From: Megamerina dolium
Taxonomy: Eukaryota > Arthropoda > Insecta > Diptera > Megamerinidae
Assembly (NCBI GenBank): GCA_963854835.1
Contig: OY978525.1
Location: 44,246,554-44,310,553 of the forward strand
DNA length: 64,000 nt
Reading direction: 5' to 3'
Positions 44,990 to 57,599 of the stretch are shown here, one piece after another (position 1 is the first letter of the stretch; each line of letters begins with the position of its first letter). A program made the position numbers and the translations under genes. Under the pieces are notes generated by a model. The model saw only the letters and a list, made by a program, of their open reading frames with translations, did no database searches and had not been told where the DNA came from.

Positions 44990-45730
44990 TTCGAAGTCCC
45001 ACGGCACACTTTCCCGCCCAACTGACCGAGGGGCACATCCGTATAACGTACGAACCGGTGACCGATCAGTAACAGCCCAGCCGTTCTGAGCACGCGTAGA
45101 AGATTAGCAAGTGACTACAAACGAAATTAAAAATACAGCTACGGACCTAATTAATCCAACAGCTGTTTATAAAACAACATAATTACTAAAACAACATTAC
45201 AAATCATAATTAGTTTAAAGACGAGAGAATTGAATAACTGTTATTTTAATCTTTACACATGCTTCTCACAGGACTAAATGATCCAAAGTTACTTTAACAC
45301 ATTGACAACTTTATTGCATTATAATTTCTCGACGGACGGATTGGCACAAATAAATCTAGCTCAAAAAGCAAAAACGGAGATTCGTTTTCACCTTTAAGTA
45401 ATTTTGTAACGAAACAAGCATTCTTCAACTTTTAAGTGTTCGCAATGCTAAAAGTTTGAGACGGTGTTCATATGGTGGAAGGATAACTGAAGGATCCCAG
45501 TTAAAAGGGCGCAAGGCAAATAACAGGAACTGCTTCTGAACAGATTCTAAATTATCAACATAGCACCTGTATTGAATATTCCAGACAATGGAAGTATACT
45601 GCAGAATTGGACGGTCAAGTGCAATGTAAAGAGTTTTAGTTACGTGGGACCATCTCTTAATAAAGCCTAGCACTGCTTTGGCCTTATTAACACAAGAATT
45701 TATATGCAAATTGAAACGAAGTTTCAATTC
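44990..45730 (-). pseudogene. LINE 3' end (RT C-terminal part and 3' UTR), copy 1
   Basis: The frame at 45727-45425 reads 'INSCVNKAKAVLGFIKRWSH', 'ALDRPILQYTSIVWNIQYRC', 'NLESVQKQFLLFALRPFNWD' and 'LPPYEHRLKLLALRTLKS', the thumb and C-terminal RT region of a jockey/CR1-like LINE. The 3' UTR continues to about 44990. The same family and truncation class occur in opposite orientation at 57600-58390. No catalytic residues are present. Confidence 0.75.
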
Positions 45731-45849
45731 TTAATGGGACCTTTGGCTATTGCATGTTGTTTACACTTCCGAATCCAATCAAGGACATAATCAAGGCATC
45801 TAACCAAATAAAAACGTTTCTTTATTTTCTAGGCGGTTTTGGTAATGCC

Positions 45850-46960
45850 TAAATACTATTTACTGGAACCACTGAGAGCCTCTACTATCTCGTCGTTTAT
45901 TTTTGACTTGAAGATCAATGGTTATTTTTTCAATCTTCACTTGCATGCTCGGAATAGTCATCCATTTCGAAAGTGGAGGTTTTGGCATTGGGACCAGTAA
46001 GCATTTGCTATTGGACCTTCATTACAAATTTCGTGCCAATCCGGACGTACGGCTTGCTCCTTGTATTCCATAATCTTGACGAGATCTGGGTAGTTCCGTT
46101 GATCTTGTTGTACGCTTTCAGTGGCCCAAGATACCTCTGGCAGGACATTTGTATGTCGTGTGTCGGTAATGTGCTTCTATATCTAATAACTAATACGGGG
46201 GCAAACAGAGCAGCTGTTTGAATGTTTTCTGTTGTTCCTCGCCCCACACAAGTAGTTGGGTCTTTCTTGTTAACTCATGCACACTGGTGGCGATGTTTGC
46301 AAACTCAGGAACAAATCGTCTATAGTAGGTACACAAGCCTAGGAAGCTTCTTAACTCATGAAGATTCGCCGTAATTGGATATTCTTGTACTGCTGTTACT
46401 TTCTCATCATCGGTATGTACGCCTTCAGTGGTTACTTTATGTTCACGACACTAATCTTCTCGCCTGAAAATGGAACCTTTTTTGGAATTCAATTTGATCA
46501 CTGCTGATTGTAACGCTCAAATATTTCTTTTCAAATATAACTTTTCAAGGTGGTCGTAAAAACCTTTTCCCATCACTATAATGTCATAAAGATACCATTA
46601 AACATTCGAAAGTAGCCGACGTTCTACTTGCCAGTAGGCACTTTTCAGATCAAAATCAATTATGCGCTCATTTCTCTGTAGTGACCAATTCAATGATAAT
46701 TGATAATTATAACGTATTAACGTTTCATTAACGTTTCATAAGCACACCCATTGGGGTTCACGCATTACAACAACAAAGGGAAGATAGTTGTATAAAGCCG
46801 CAGTAGAAACAGGCTTCGAATTTATATCAACAGGAAAACCCACATCTTGTCCAACCGACTCGACATAGTTACCGGATCTTATAGACTTCTTTCTAACTAA
46901 AAAAATATCGTCAAATTATATGCAAATTGAAGAAGGCTAAGATTTGAACTCTGACCACTC
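45850..46960 (-). pseudogene. gypsy-type LTR retrotransposon pol fragment
   Basis: Minus-strand reading gives an RT piece with 'DFDLKSAYWQVE' (catalytic Asp region) near 46670-46620. It then gives a clear C-terminal RT/connection block: 'ELRSFLGLCTYYRRFVPEFA' preceded by 'DEKVTAVQEYPITANLH' and followed by 'TSVHELTRKTQLLVWGEEQQ' at 46420-46210. Frames break before and after, and the FVDD-type catalytic motif is absent. Integrase and LTRs are not visible. Confidence 0.75.
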
Positions 46961-47019
46961 ACTAATATATTTAACTGTCAGTAAAACAATTATAAATAAG
47001 AAACAGGGGCCAATGCTAA

Positions 47020-48230
47020 CTAATAAACTAACAGATTGGAGCTATTTTAAAGCAAAGCTTCAAGAAGCTTTTTTTTAACCTCCTTTCACCCCTGGAAAAT
47101 TATAAAGATCTTGAAAATGATTACGAAGAGTTCATTTAACAAATCCCACATGCAGCTTGGAACAGTTCATGAATCTAATAAATGCTAAAAGAAAACTGAG
47201 GAGAAGATGGCAGACGAAGCAGAAGAACAGACTCGATCACCTATAGATAAAAAGCGACTTAATGAGGCTACCAAATATTTGAAAGCCGAGATTCGTCTGA
47301 TATAAAATGATTCTGTTAAAAAATAAAAAACCTGAAGCCTTTGCAAATCACCTAGCCAACATATTTCAACCTAATGTGATGAACTATTAAGTGTCATAGA
47401 ACGTAGAAATCAATTGATATCTCCAATACGAAACGGGAATTAAATGCGGAAATAAAATACCTCAAAGATAAAGAAACGCCTGGCTTCGACCTTATTACAT
47501 CAGAAATTTTAAAGCAGTTACCAGATATAGCTATTAGTGAATTACTACAGCAATGCATCAATCAACTTGAAATATATTCCTAGCCTATGCAAAAGTAATA
47601 ATGATTAATAAACCAGGCAAGTCAATAGAAGACATATCATCATATAGACCAATTTCTCTTTTACCACTCATCTCGAAAGTTTTTGAAAATCTATTACACA
47701 AGAGACATGGCTATAATTGCATCGGAGCAGTTAATACCAAAACACCAATTTGGATTTCGAAGTAGACACTCTACTATCGACCAAGTACACCGAATTGTTG
47801 CAGAAATGGAAAAGGGAATCGAAAGTAAGAAGTATGCTCTACAATCTTCTTACACGTAGTGTAGGCCTGTGATTCTCGCAGTTGGCGATTCAGCTGAAGA
47901 ATCAACAGCCAAGTTTCAATCAGCTACCGATCGAATAGTATCCTGGGCAAAAAGATGGCGCAAGACTACGCAAAATGGAGTGGCTAATAGACCGTAAGTC
48001 TGCACTAACTGTGCAAAGCAAGATATTGCTATACAACCAAATTTTGAACGGCGTTGAACTGTGGGGATGTGCTAGTCGTACTAACATTGAAATCATTCAG
48101 CGTTTTCAAAATAATGTACTCCGGAATATCTTAAATGCACCATGGTACGTTAGAAACAGGGATATTCGCAGCCAATTTGTAAATTTGTTCGTAAATTTTC
48201 CTTAATTCCATTTTATCTAGAATTTTCCAC
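47020..48230 (+). pseudogene. jockey-type LINE RT fragment
   Basis: Pieces in order are 'FKAKLQEAF' and an endonuclease-RT linker; 'YLKDKETPGFDLITSEILKQ'; 'INKPGKSIEDISSYRPISLL' with 'PLISKVFENLL'; then 'IPKHQFGFRSRHSTIDQVHR' in another frame. After a jump past the catalytic palm come 'ATDRIVSWAKRW' and 'CASRTNIEIIQRFQNNVLRN' with 'ILNAPWYVRNRDIRSQF'. The FADD region is deleted. Its C-terminal block resembles the copy at 31680 but is a different, more diverged element. Confidence 0.8.
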
Positions 48231-48379
48231 GTTGTAAGTTGAGAATATAGGCACAAAAATGCCATTGGCAGAACTAGAAAATCACGTCAGCTCATATGCC
48301 CCGCATACGTTAATTAAAAATACTGCAAAGTAAATGATCTCCAGGCTGAATTCGTTACAGTTGTTGATGCTGGTTCCAA

Positions 48380-49060
48380 GATAGACGAAGACCTTCACCA
48401 CCTCGAAAGTGTAATTGTCAACGGTGACGCGTTGTTAAAGACGCCGGGACTCTTTGTTTGTAGACAAACAAAACGGTGCCCTCGTTCACCATAAGACCCA
48501 TTCGATGTGACTCGTTCCAATTCAGGGATGCTGCACTGACTTCTCGCGTGTTCATACCGATTATGTCAATATGGTCGGCATACGCCAACAGCATAACACT
48601 TATCTTGAAGATAGTGCCATTATGTCGTAGATCAGCAGCTCGTATTATCTTCTCCATCATAAGATTGAAGAAGTCACACGAATCAACTTGTCTGAAACCT
48701 GGTTCGGCATTAAACGGAAGTTAGAGGTCTTAATTTTCACTGCACAACGAGAGTTAAGCAGCGTCATTCTGGAAAGTCGAATGAGTTTTGCAGGTTTACC
48801 AAATTCAGACATAGTTATCAGCCTTGTACTTCTCGAGGACATCAACCAGCTGGATAGAGGCACCTTTCCGTAAATCGTGAACCTTTTTTCTTTTGCGGGG
48901 GTCATCATCAAAAGCGGTAGTCCTTATCAGAGGCACTGTTGTGTTCTTCAATGGAGAAGGGTTTTTGTGTGGTGGGTCCCAAGCCCAACACACAACCTCG
49001 AATTGAGGGAAGTTTTCGCAACTCATTTCAGCCGCCGCCCAGCGGAAGACCAACCATTTA
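48380..49060 (-). pseudogene. RTE-type LINE fragment
   Basis: Starts with the endonuclease N-terminus ('GASIQLVDVLEKYKAD', about 48870). It jumps directly to RT 'FGKPAKLIRLSRMTLLNSRC' and 'MMEKIIRAADLRHNGTIF', and contains the catalytic motif altered to 'LAYADHIDIIG' (second Asp lost). It has the same endonuclease-to-RT internal deletion style as 24471-25545. Confidence 0.8.
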
Positions 49061-49912
49061 AAAGAGGATAGAATTTTATCTGTCCCAAATTATTTGATTG
49101 ACAATCATGTACCGTGGTTTTTCAATCCGATTTAACTTATACACATTGATGTCCGCTTACTGTATGATTTATTTGTTTATTTATTATTTCGTTTCAGTTA
49201 CAAACTCGCTTAATTCTAGGGTTAAAAGTCATTTGTAGCCATCGACAAATAAAATGGCCGTTCGACGTCATTAGCAAGCAGTCAATTATGCACATAATTC
49301 TCGACGTACTTAGAAAACTTTTCTCTATTTCATCCAGCTGGCCTCGCTTACGTCCCAAAAACTAGGATTTGGCATACTGTCAACGATTTCTCTGGTTGAC
49401 GCAGGTTTGGAAAAACAACTATCGGTTCAAACAGTTTTCCGTCCGCTAAAAAAACTATAAACACCATTTATGTCTCCTTTTCATTTCAGACTGCAATTTG
49501 ATAAATATTTTTATAAACCTTGGTAGCTATAACTTTTCCAGTTTTTGGATAGACCAAAGCTAGTTTCGTCAGATTTCCAGGGAAATAGTTTTTAAGTACT
49601 TCTCAAGTTCTTTGAACCATTTAAAAAATTCTCTTGCGTCATCCATGTTTCCCCCGTCAATTATTTTTGAATGGTGTTTTTCTTTTCGTGTCATTTATAG
49701 GTTATTTAAAGTGTTCAATTAATCATAGAGTTTTAGCGGAAACCCACATGTCTACGCCAGAATAAGTTTCCTCGCACTGCCCTGTGTATCTTTATTCTGG
49801 ATTGGGAGAATGGATTGAGTATTAATATGGCATCACCGATTTTCGCCAACTCTCCCCATTCCGCTCAATAACAATAGGCCTATATCGACATACACACCGA
49901 CATATATATATA

Positions 49913-49979
<67 letters not shown>

Positions 49980-50099
49980 GCAAACAATTATAGTTGCGGT
50001 AGAAATTAAAAATTTGCCACAATTGTAGGATAGTTCGAATACTGATAACTAATGACAAGGACAAAGTGCATTGCATATGCCTAAATCCCGGTGTGTCCC
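49061..50099. other. no gene; contains a (TA)n microsatellite
   Basis: Non-coding. (TA)n at 49902-49973, interrupted once by GTAC. Confidence 0.55.
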
Positions 50100-52599
50100 T
50101 CGCTCACAAACAAAATTTATTTCATGCAAATATTTTTGTGTCTAAAACAGAACCAATATATTGTAACGTTTTTATTTTTTGAGCGCGTAATTTTACTCGG
50201 ATCAACCCTGTTCGATTCTGTCAATAATAATTACGACACTTATTTTGTACTAACTATTTCTAACAACAACTTATTTAATCAACTCTCGTAACGCGTGCCT
50301 TTGTTTTCCAGCTGGGGTAACGCTCAGCCAGCCAGGGTAAACAAGAGGGCAGCGAAAAACTCTTGTTGTAGGAAGAAAACCGAATTACACACTTACTGTC
50401 AAATTGACAGTAATATTACCGACACTAGAGTGTTCGGTTCGGATGATATACCTCTCGCGGTACAATTCCTACTTTTATTATTCTTTTCGTTTATTTGGCT
50501 TTACAAGAAATAAGTATTTACAAAAAGAAAAGAGGATTAAAATTATAGAAGAATTGGCAAATTGGATTAACAAATTAATGAAAAATATGCTACAATTGAA
50601 TTATTCCACTAAGGCTACAAATTTATGAAACTATCCTACTCTATTCGTATCCTACGCAAGTAAGAGGGAGACAAGGAGTGGAATGAAGGAGGAACCAGCG
50701 CTCGAGCTGGTTGCTCCTGGATTTGAAGTGGTCAAAGTGACTACTTTGGCAGAGCAGAAGGCTCGCAGTTGACTACCTGAAGCTCCCGTATATGGGATCA
50801 CTTTAGGGCAAGAACTCGTATTGTCGCGCACCGTATATGGTTCTGCTTCAATAGAGCACTCGTTGGTAATATTTCGCCCAACGGGTCGTTGTTGCAAAAT
50901 AATTGGCAACTGAAGAAAGACACTTCGATATTGATCCCAACTGGTCAAGCACATGTACATATGTCGCTTGTCCGATCATGTACGGAAGTCGCTTTTCTCG
51001 ATTTTAGTTGGTTAAGCATGATCTTTATCTATGACATGTATGCTAAACCAAACGAGAATTCTCATATCTGCTCTTTGTGTTTGCCTATATTTTTACTTGT
51101 GTTTTTGTCTTTATTCAATTAACATATATTACATACATACGTACATGCATTACATGTAAATTCAAATTCCTTTATATTAATTAATTTATATAAACTGAAT
51201 TAAGCACAAGCACATATACAAACTCATTTATCTGTAATGTGTCGTAATGTGTCTTGGTGCAAGTGTTCCGTGGGTTCGTCCCACCACCTGACCTTGCCCA
51301 CATGTATGGGTTCGATACTGAATCGCGACATGAGTCTATTTTTATTAAATTATTTTTTTTATTATTTTTTTTATTTTTTATTTTATTTTATTATTATTTA
51401 TTTTATTATTATTTATTTTCTAATTATTTATTTATTTTTTTCTATATAAATATGGATGCCGAATATATTAATATTCGGCATTTGTAACACGGATACTCGT
51501 GTTACACTCTATTTAATCAACTATTTACAATAACTCTTTAATTAAACTTGCTATCGTGTGATGTTGCCTCTATTACTTTCGGAATTGAATTGAATCATTT
51601 GTGAGCATTTGTCCCTATTTATTCTCTGTAGCAACACTCCAGATCTTCCTTTATCGTACTCGAGTTTCTTCTCTTTCCTTTTCGTTGGCTTGTTCTGGTT
51701 ATCGCATATTTATTTTTTTTGGCATTCGTTTCGAGGCGATCATTATTCTTGCCATTCACAATTAATGATGAATAACCAACCATCGACACTCGTTACAATA
51801 TATTAAATTTAAGTGCGTGATCTGAAACTTTACCCAAACTTTTCAGATTTGAGTATTCTTAAACCACTTACCAAATATTTGCTAGGTGAATTCATACAAG
51901 GTGATGTTAATAGTTTGGGTTTTGGGGTGTTTTGGGTTTTTTAAGAAGATTTACTTCTATCATGAGTACGCTTCTGCACGCGCAAATTTTTTAAAAATAA
52001 AATTGAAATTTTATTTTTTATAAATTTTTAAAATGATCTCATGCATAAATTGCTAAGTGAACTCATGTACATTTTTTCTCAATAAAACTCAACATTGCCG
52101 AATTTTGTTAAAAGAAATGCATAATTTAATTTCTTACAAGCCAAAAAATTAAATAAATAAAATTAACGATTTCTTTAAATTTATTCTTTTTTTTCATTAA
52201 AGTTTGAAAACAAACTTCGTCGAGTCGACGAACATTACCATTAGAAGATAAAAAATATCGTTATCCTCCCAGGGTTAAAAACTTAAAATTTTTCAACACA
52301 TTTCTTTATGGAGAGATTATAGAATGTTTAACACATATATTTATTTTATTAAAAAGTATCTTTTCAATGTATAATGATGATAACTTTACCTACGGCGGTT
52401 ATAAAGAAACGTTTAAAAAGCCTTTCAGAAATCAAAAGCATAATTTCATAGATGTTTAAAAAAAAAACTAAAAAAGAATTGAGTTGTTGTTGTCTTGTCT
52501 TTATTAGTATACAAAAGTACGTTTTATATCCAATTAAAATGTAAACGTTATGTGACATATACAATTAAAAAAAACGAATTTAACAATTTCGCTTCCAGG
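50100..52599. other. no gene recognised; LTR-like scraps, T/A-rich tract and hairpins
   Basis: A block at 50240-50292 is shared with 9510-9560, and a shorter version lies at 51508-51530, so remnants of one LTR family are likely. 51345-51440 is a long TTTATT tract. The frames at 50652-50960 and 50889-51122 have no recognisable domain. Confidence 0.45.
51456..51506. repeat. two adjacent hairpins
   Basis: First hairpin: ATGCCGAATAT (51456-51466) and its complement (51471-51481), loop ATTA. Second: TGTAACACG (51483-51491) and its complement (51498-51506), loop of six. Both are perfect. Confidence 0.7.
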
Positions 52600-54520
52600 G
52601 CATCACCGGTGATCACAACAAAAGTCGTTCCTTCTATGCCAATGTATAACCGGATTATCTCCAGGTGCTAATGCATTAAGGGTGAAACACATGTAGATCC
52701 TTAAAATGTCGGTTCTTTCCCCTTTCCCTAATGGAAAGAGTGTTTATTATTATTATCGTTGTGGGGATGTTGCACCGCGACCTATAAGATCTATTGTGCC
52801 CCCTTCGCAGAGCTAGAGTATGTCTCTCAGCCCAGTTCCCTCGATGAATTTTAGTATTGGTCCCAATTCACAGAGTCTAATTTCATCCTCGGGTATGATG
52901 AAATCTCCCAGGTATTTCCTTCTCTTGTGCATCAGTGCAGGACAAGTTCCTATCACGTGTTGTGCGGTCTCGTCCTCTTCCCTGCAGAACCTACAGAGAG
53001 CATCAGAGAAAATTCCCAGTTTTGTTAGGTGATAATTCAGCCTACAGTGCCCTGTTAATAATCCCGTAATGATTCGCATGTTGTTCTTCGTTAGACTCAT
53101 ACATTCCTCGTAGCGTTTCAGGTTGTATGTCCCTAGCGCTAGTTTGGAGTGTGTTAGCCCCGGTAAGTTTTCCCAGTATAAGCTTCTTTGTCTATTCTCT
53201 TCTTCCCAGATGATACGGGAGATGTTACCCGATCCTAATCCACAGAATGGTTCAGGCCCTACAAATGGGGTTGATGCTCCCTTCCTGGCAAGCTTATCTG
53301 CCATTTCATTTCCATCGATCCCTACGTGCCCCGGAACCCATAGAATCCATACCTGATTGAGTTGGCCCAGGATGTTCAGTTTTTCAATGCATTCCATCAC
53401 CAGATATGATGTAACCTGGTGGGATTTGAGTGCTTTGATGGCCGCCTGGCTGTCACTCAGTATTGCTATTCTGCGATTCCGGTAATTCCGTTCGAGATTA
53501 AAGTGCGCACATCTATCTATCGCGTAGATTTCCGCTTGAAAGATAGAGGTGTTCTTACCTAATGGTTCAGAGTATCTTTTCCCTGGTCCGAATACACCTG
53601 CCCCGGCTCCGTCATCGGTGAGGGAACCGTCGGTGTACCATGTTATCATGTACTGGTTTATCTTGTATGTTTTCGATATACCTTCCCAATGTTTTTTGTT
53701 ACTAAGCTCAGTTTTAAAATGTTTCTTAAAGCTGAACCTTGGGAGTATCACGTCCCTTGGCATCGAGATTTCAGGAAGTTGCTCAGCCAGAAGTTCTATC
53801 TTCCTTCGGCTGGGGTAACTGCCTGTGCTGACGTTGTTCCCAGCTACCCTCAAAATCGCCCTCCTCGCTTGGGACTGGATGTAAATATGGAGGGGAGTAA
53901 AGTCCAAGAGTATCTCCAGTGATGCCGTTGGACATGTTCGCATGGCTCCCGTGATACATACACATGCAAGTCTTTGTAGCTTGCTAAGAGTGTTGATTAC
54001 TGTCTGCTGCTTTGTGCACTTTTCCCAGACTATTGCCCCGTAGGCTATCATTGGCCTGACAATTGCTGTGTATATCCATCGCAGAATTTTTGGGGTACAA
54101 CCCCAGCTTTTACCCGCAATAGTTCTACAGGTCATGAAAGTTTTGATAGCTTTCTGTCTTGTCTCCTCAATGTGGGTTTTCCACAATAATTTCTGGTCCA
54201 AGTGGGTACCCAAGAATTTCACTACTTTCTGGAGTTCTATCTCTACACCGTCTAAACGGATAGGTTTAAGATTCGTAAGTTTATACTTCCGTGTGAATGG
54301 TACAATCGTTGTTTTTGCTGGATTGATGTTCAGCCCAACCGTGGCGCACCATCCCTTCGTTAGTTTGAGTCCTAGCTGTATTCTGTCACATAGAGTGTCT
54401 TCAAATTTACCTCTACAGATAATGACTATGTCATCTGCATAGCCTTGAAATGACAGACCACTGGTTTCCAATTTTTCCAATAGCTCGTCTACTACTATAC
54501 TCCACAGAGAGTGGAGTGTT
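52600..54520 (-). mobile_element. LOA-type LINE, 5'-truncated
   Basis: 5' truncated within RT (about 54520) with a 3' UTR of about 200 bases. The 3' terminus is uncertain; a TTATTATTATTA stretch is at 52743-52755. The coding part is open over its whole length. Confidence 0.75.
52813..54480 (-). CDS. LOA-type LINE RT C-terminus plus RNase H, open 555-residue frame
   Basis: The coding part of the truncated element. It starts at RT motif C ('GLSFQGYADDIVIICRG', both Asp intact), continues through 'VVKFLGTHLDQKLLWKTHIE' (thumb) and 'IYTAIVRPMIAYGAIVWEKC', then an RNase H1 domain: 'WYTDGSLTDDGAGAGVFGPG' (Asp), 'SIFQAEIYAIDRC' (Glu), 'AILSDSQAAIKAL' (Asp) and 'WVPGHVGIDGNEMADKLAR' (His and Asp). 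It ends with a CCHC-like 'CRFCREEDETAQHVIGTCP'. RNase H in a single LINE with this RT points to the LOA or I clade; I favour LOA. RT palm motifs A and B upstream are missing, so it cannot retrotranspose, but the unbroken frame implies a young insertion. The ATG is internal to the real protein. Confidence 0.85.
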   Translation of the reverse strand: MEKLETSGLSFQGYADDIVIICRGKFEDTLCDRIQLGLKLTKGWCATVGLNINPAKTTIVPFTRKYKLTNLKPIRLDGVEIELQKVVKFLGTHLDQKLLWKTHIEETRQKAIKTFMTCRTIAGKSWGCTPKILRWIYTAIVRPMIAYGAIVWEKCTKQQTVINTLSKLQRLACVCITGAMRTCPTASLEILLDFTPLHIYIQSQARRAILRVAGNNVSTGSYPSRRKIELLAEQLPEISMPRDVILPRFSFKKHFKTELSNKKHWEGISKTYKINQYMITWYTDGSLTDDGAGAGVFGPGKRYSEPLGKNTSIFQAEIYAIDRCAHFNLERNYRNRRIAILSDSQAAIKALKSHQVTSYLVMECIEKLNILGQLNQVWILWVPGHVGIDGNEMADKLARKGASTPFVGPEPFCGLGSGNISRIIWEEENRQRSLYWENLPGLTHSKLALGTYNLKRYEECMSLTKNNMRIITGLLTGHCRLNYHLTKLGIFSDALCRFCREEDETAQHVIGTCPALMHKRRKYLGDFIIPEDEIRLCELGPILKFIEGTGLRDIL

Positions 54521-55249
54521 TAGAAACTTACAAATTTATATTAAAATAAAAATTATTTTATTCTATAGAAAGCAAGACAATAAGTCCGTAGTGCTTCATT
54601 CAAAATTAACGTTTAGTTATGCAGCCATCGTCAACAGCGAACCAGATCCAAGCAGCGCAGTCAACGTAGGCAGCGTGGCTGACGCGCCAAATATCATTAA
54701 TACACATACATTGTACCTTATATTATTTACATTTATACTTCCGTCATACCTTTGAGCATCAGCATCTCTCATTTTGTGTAAATAGCAATTGTATTCATTC
54801 GCCGTTTGATCGTTCATTAGACCACACAATTAACAAAACATAATTCAATTTTGTAAAACAAAACATGTATACGACTAACGTTTTTGTGTCTTCGCACACA
54901 ATTTTTCAGTTCATAAAATAAAAGGTTTGATAACTTCTTAAGTTAAGTTTATTGAATTATTAATATCAACCATGCGGGTTGATATGAATCTTAAGACGAA
55001 TTAACTTAACTAAGCTACTTCATTCCCCTATTCAAAAAGAAGAAATTTGATTTATCAGCAAAAACGGTAAGTGCATAAAAATAGAAAAAGAAAAGGTGCA
55101 AAGTGGAAACACAAATTGTGTGGAAAAATATATTTGGCGTTTTTATTGAAAATAAACGGAAAAGGGGTTTCATGTTACGTCTGGAAAGTAACTTGCGTGT
55201 TAATGTATTTCTTGAAAATGCGCGAGATATAAATATGGAGCTTAAGGAC
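54521..55249. other. no gene seen
   Basis: AT-rich. The short frame at 55103-55291 overlaps the piggyBac remnant on the other strand and is not called. Confidence 0.45.
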
Positions 55250-55790
55250 ATTTTGAGCAAGGAGGAGTTTGTAGTTTTAATATCAGCATAGCACTTTTCG
55301 CAACATTGTTTCTTCCTCCTTCCTTAAATATAAATGCATTTATAACCGCCGTATTTAAAAGAACATAAAAGGCAACTTTGTGAAAACAAAGAATATTTTT
55401 GCGGAGAGGACTAAATTGACTTGCCATCTGATCAGCTATGTCTATACCTAAGTTTAGAGAAGAATTAAAACTCTTTAAATACACAAAAATTGTAAAGTGT
55501 TAACAAACCTTGTTTGCATTTATTGAACTCTCATATTATACGCGGTTTGACGATATCTTGACCATCTTGTGTATTCTTTACGCTGAGGGCACAAATGCTC
55601 CAATATTTGCTGCGACAGAAAGCGAACTTCCCTTTTATCTTTCCAGAATCCGACTACAATTTCAGATTTTTCGAAAGTAACATATTCCCCTTTTTTGAGC
55701 TTTCTATTTAAATTAGGGACGCCTTTCCTGTTCTTTCTTAATATTCCCTGTAGATGCGTGTTTCTATTTGGGCAAGCATTAGCCAATTCA
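55250..55790 (-). pseudogene. piggyBac-like transposase C-terminal fragment
   Basis: Two frames: 55786-55520 has 'THLQGILRKNRKGVPNLNRK', 'LKKGEYVTFEKSEIVVGFWK' and 'DKREVRFLS', the block after the DNFF catalytic region. 55484-55242 has 'LGIDIADQMASQFSPLRKNI' and 'FHKVAFYVLLNTAVINAFIF', the third catalytic Asp region (VDxADQ type) and the following helix. N-terminus and cysteine-rich end are missing. It is a different copy from 16286, and probably a different lineage. Confidence 0.85.
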
Positions 55791-56316
<526 letters not shown>

Positions 56317-56389
56317 CAGACCTTATAAATATTTCTATACACCCTATATATATCTTATAGCCTAGACAGACGGCAGCCTAATTCCGGAT

Positions 56390-56835
56390 TACCGGCGCAC
56401 TAAATCCGAATAAAATAATGAAAGATAATTTTTCACATGCCACTGCTGCTGGAGAGGCAAAAAAGAAAGAGTTTTTTGCATCGTATTGTGACTGGCTATG
56501 AAAACAATAATCCCAAGCGCAAAAAATCATGGGGTAAACCCGGTCAAGCATAAGCATATATTTCAAAGCCCAATATTCATGTTTCGCAGGTAATGTTGTG
56601 TATCTGGTAGGATCAATTGTGTGTGGTGTAGTATGAGCTGCTTCAACTGAACGAAACCACAATTGATTTTGTAGTATGAGAACGCTCGACCTCATGTTGC
56701 AAGGCAAGTCAATACATACTTAGAAACGCTGAAATGGTAGGTTACACCTGACGCGCTTTATTGTCCACACATTGCACCATCCGATTGCCGCTTGTTCCTA
56801 TGAATGGCCCATGGTCTGACTGAGCCAGAAAAAAT
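56390..56835 (+). pseudogene. mariner (DD34D-type) transposase remnant
   Basis: Readable pieces are 'RQKRKSFLHRIVTGYE', 'NNNPKRKKSWGKPGQA', 'SKPNIHVSQVMLCIWWDQLC' with 'VVYYELLQLNETT', and after a gap a 'HIAPSDCRLF'-type block then 'MAHGLTEPEK'. This is the Mos1/mellifera-type mariner pattern, distinct from the DD41D element at 21248. Several frameshifts are present, and the second catalytic region is deleted. Confidence 0.8.
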
Positions 56836-57599
56836 GAGAAAAAGTAGTAACTATAAATAACATGTAAATAACATGTAAATTCATATTGTTATTAAAATAA
56901 ATGCTTCAAAACAACTTGAAACAGAAAGTTGAACGAAAAGTCCCTACTGGAAACCCGTTATATATATATATATATTGTATTTATATATTTATTGGAGAGA
57001 ATATTTGATTTTTCTTCATGGATAAATTTTAGAACTTATTTTCTGTCATTTTTTCTTCAGAAAAATTTTAAAGTAGTATTTTTGTTTAACTGCCGTAATT
57101 TTCTCTTTCGTTTGATATTCATATCATTATACTGCGTGAAGTATTATATAAACATTTTTTCAATTTCTTGTGGTGCATAATGTTGGGATCGATTTCTCAA
57201 AAATTTGACGTTATACAGGTCTCTAGTGGGTACTGATTAACTCAGAAGGCTTGCCTGTAACCGATAGAATTATGTTGATAATTTTTCGACTACAATAGTG
57301 TTATCATCATTTTTTGTCAAATGGTGTTTGTTTACATCAAAAAACTTGTAACAAGAGAGAAGATGAGAGCGGTAAATGACAGTTAACTGTGAGAGAATTC
57401 ACAAGATTTTACTGGATAAATTTAAAATTATAAGAAGATAACAAATTATCAATGGACGAAGTAAGTAAATAACAAATGAATTAGATTTTAGATTAGATAG
57501 GCTTGGGATGACGTTTTTTGATTCTGTTTCGTGACAGCTGTTTCTGTTAACTTGCAAAATTTTTTGGATATTCTTCTGAGGGAGTGCTACTTTATACCC
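56836..57599. other. no gene seen
   Basis: Non-coding AT-rich sequence. The frame at 56929-57180 is hydrophobic low-complexity, not called. Confidence 0.45.

Noticed and set aside
49822..50076. ORF with a long Ile-Tyr run
   Set aside because: It is only the translation of the (TA)n microsatellite.
53123..54442. several 70-120 residue plus-strand ORFs
   Set aside because: Antisense shadows of the open LOA-type RT/RNase H frame.
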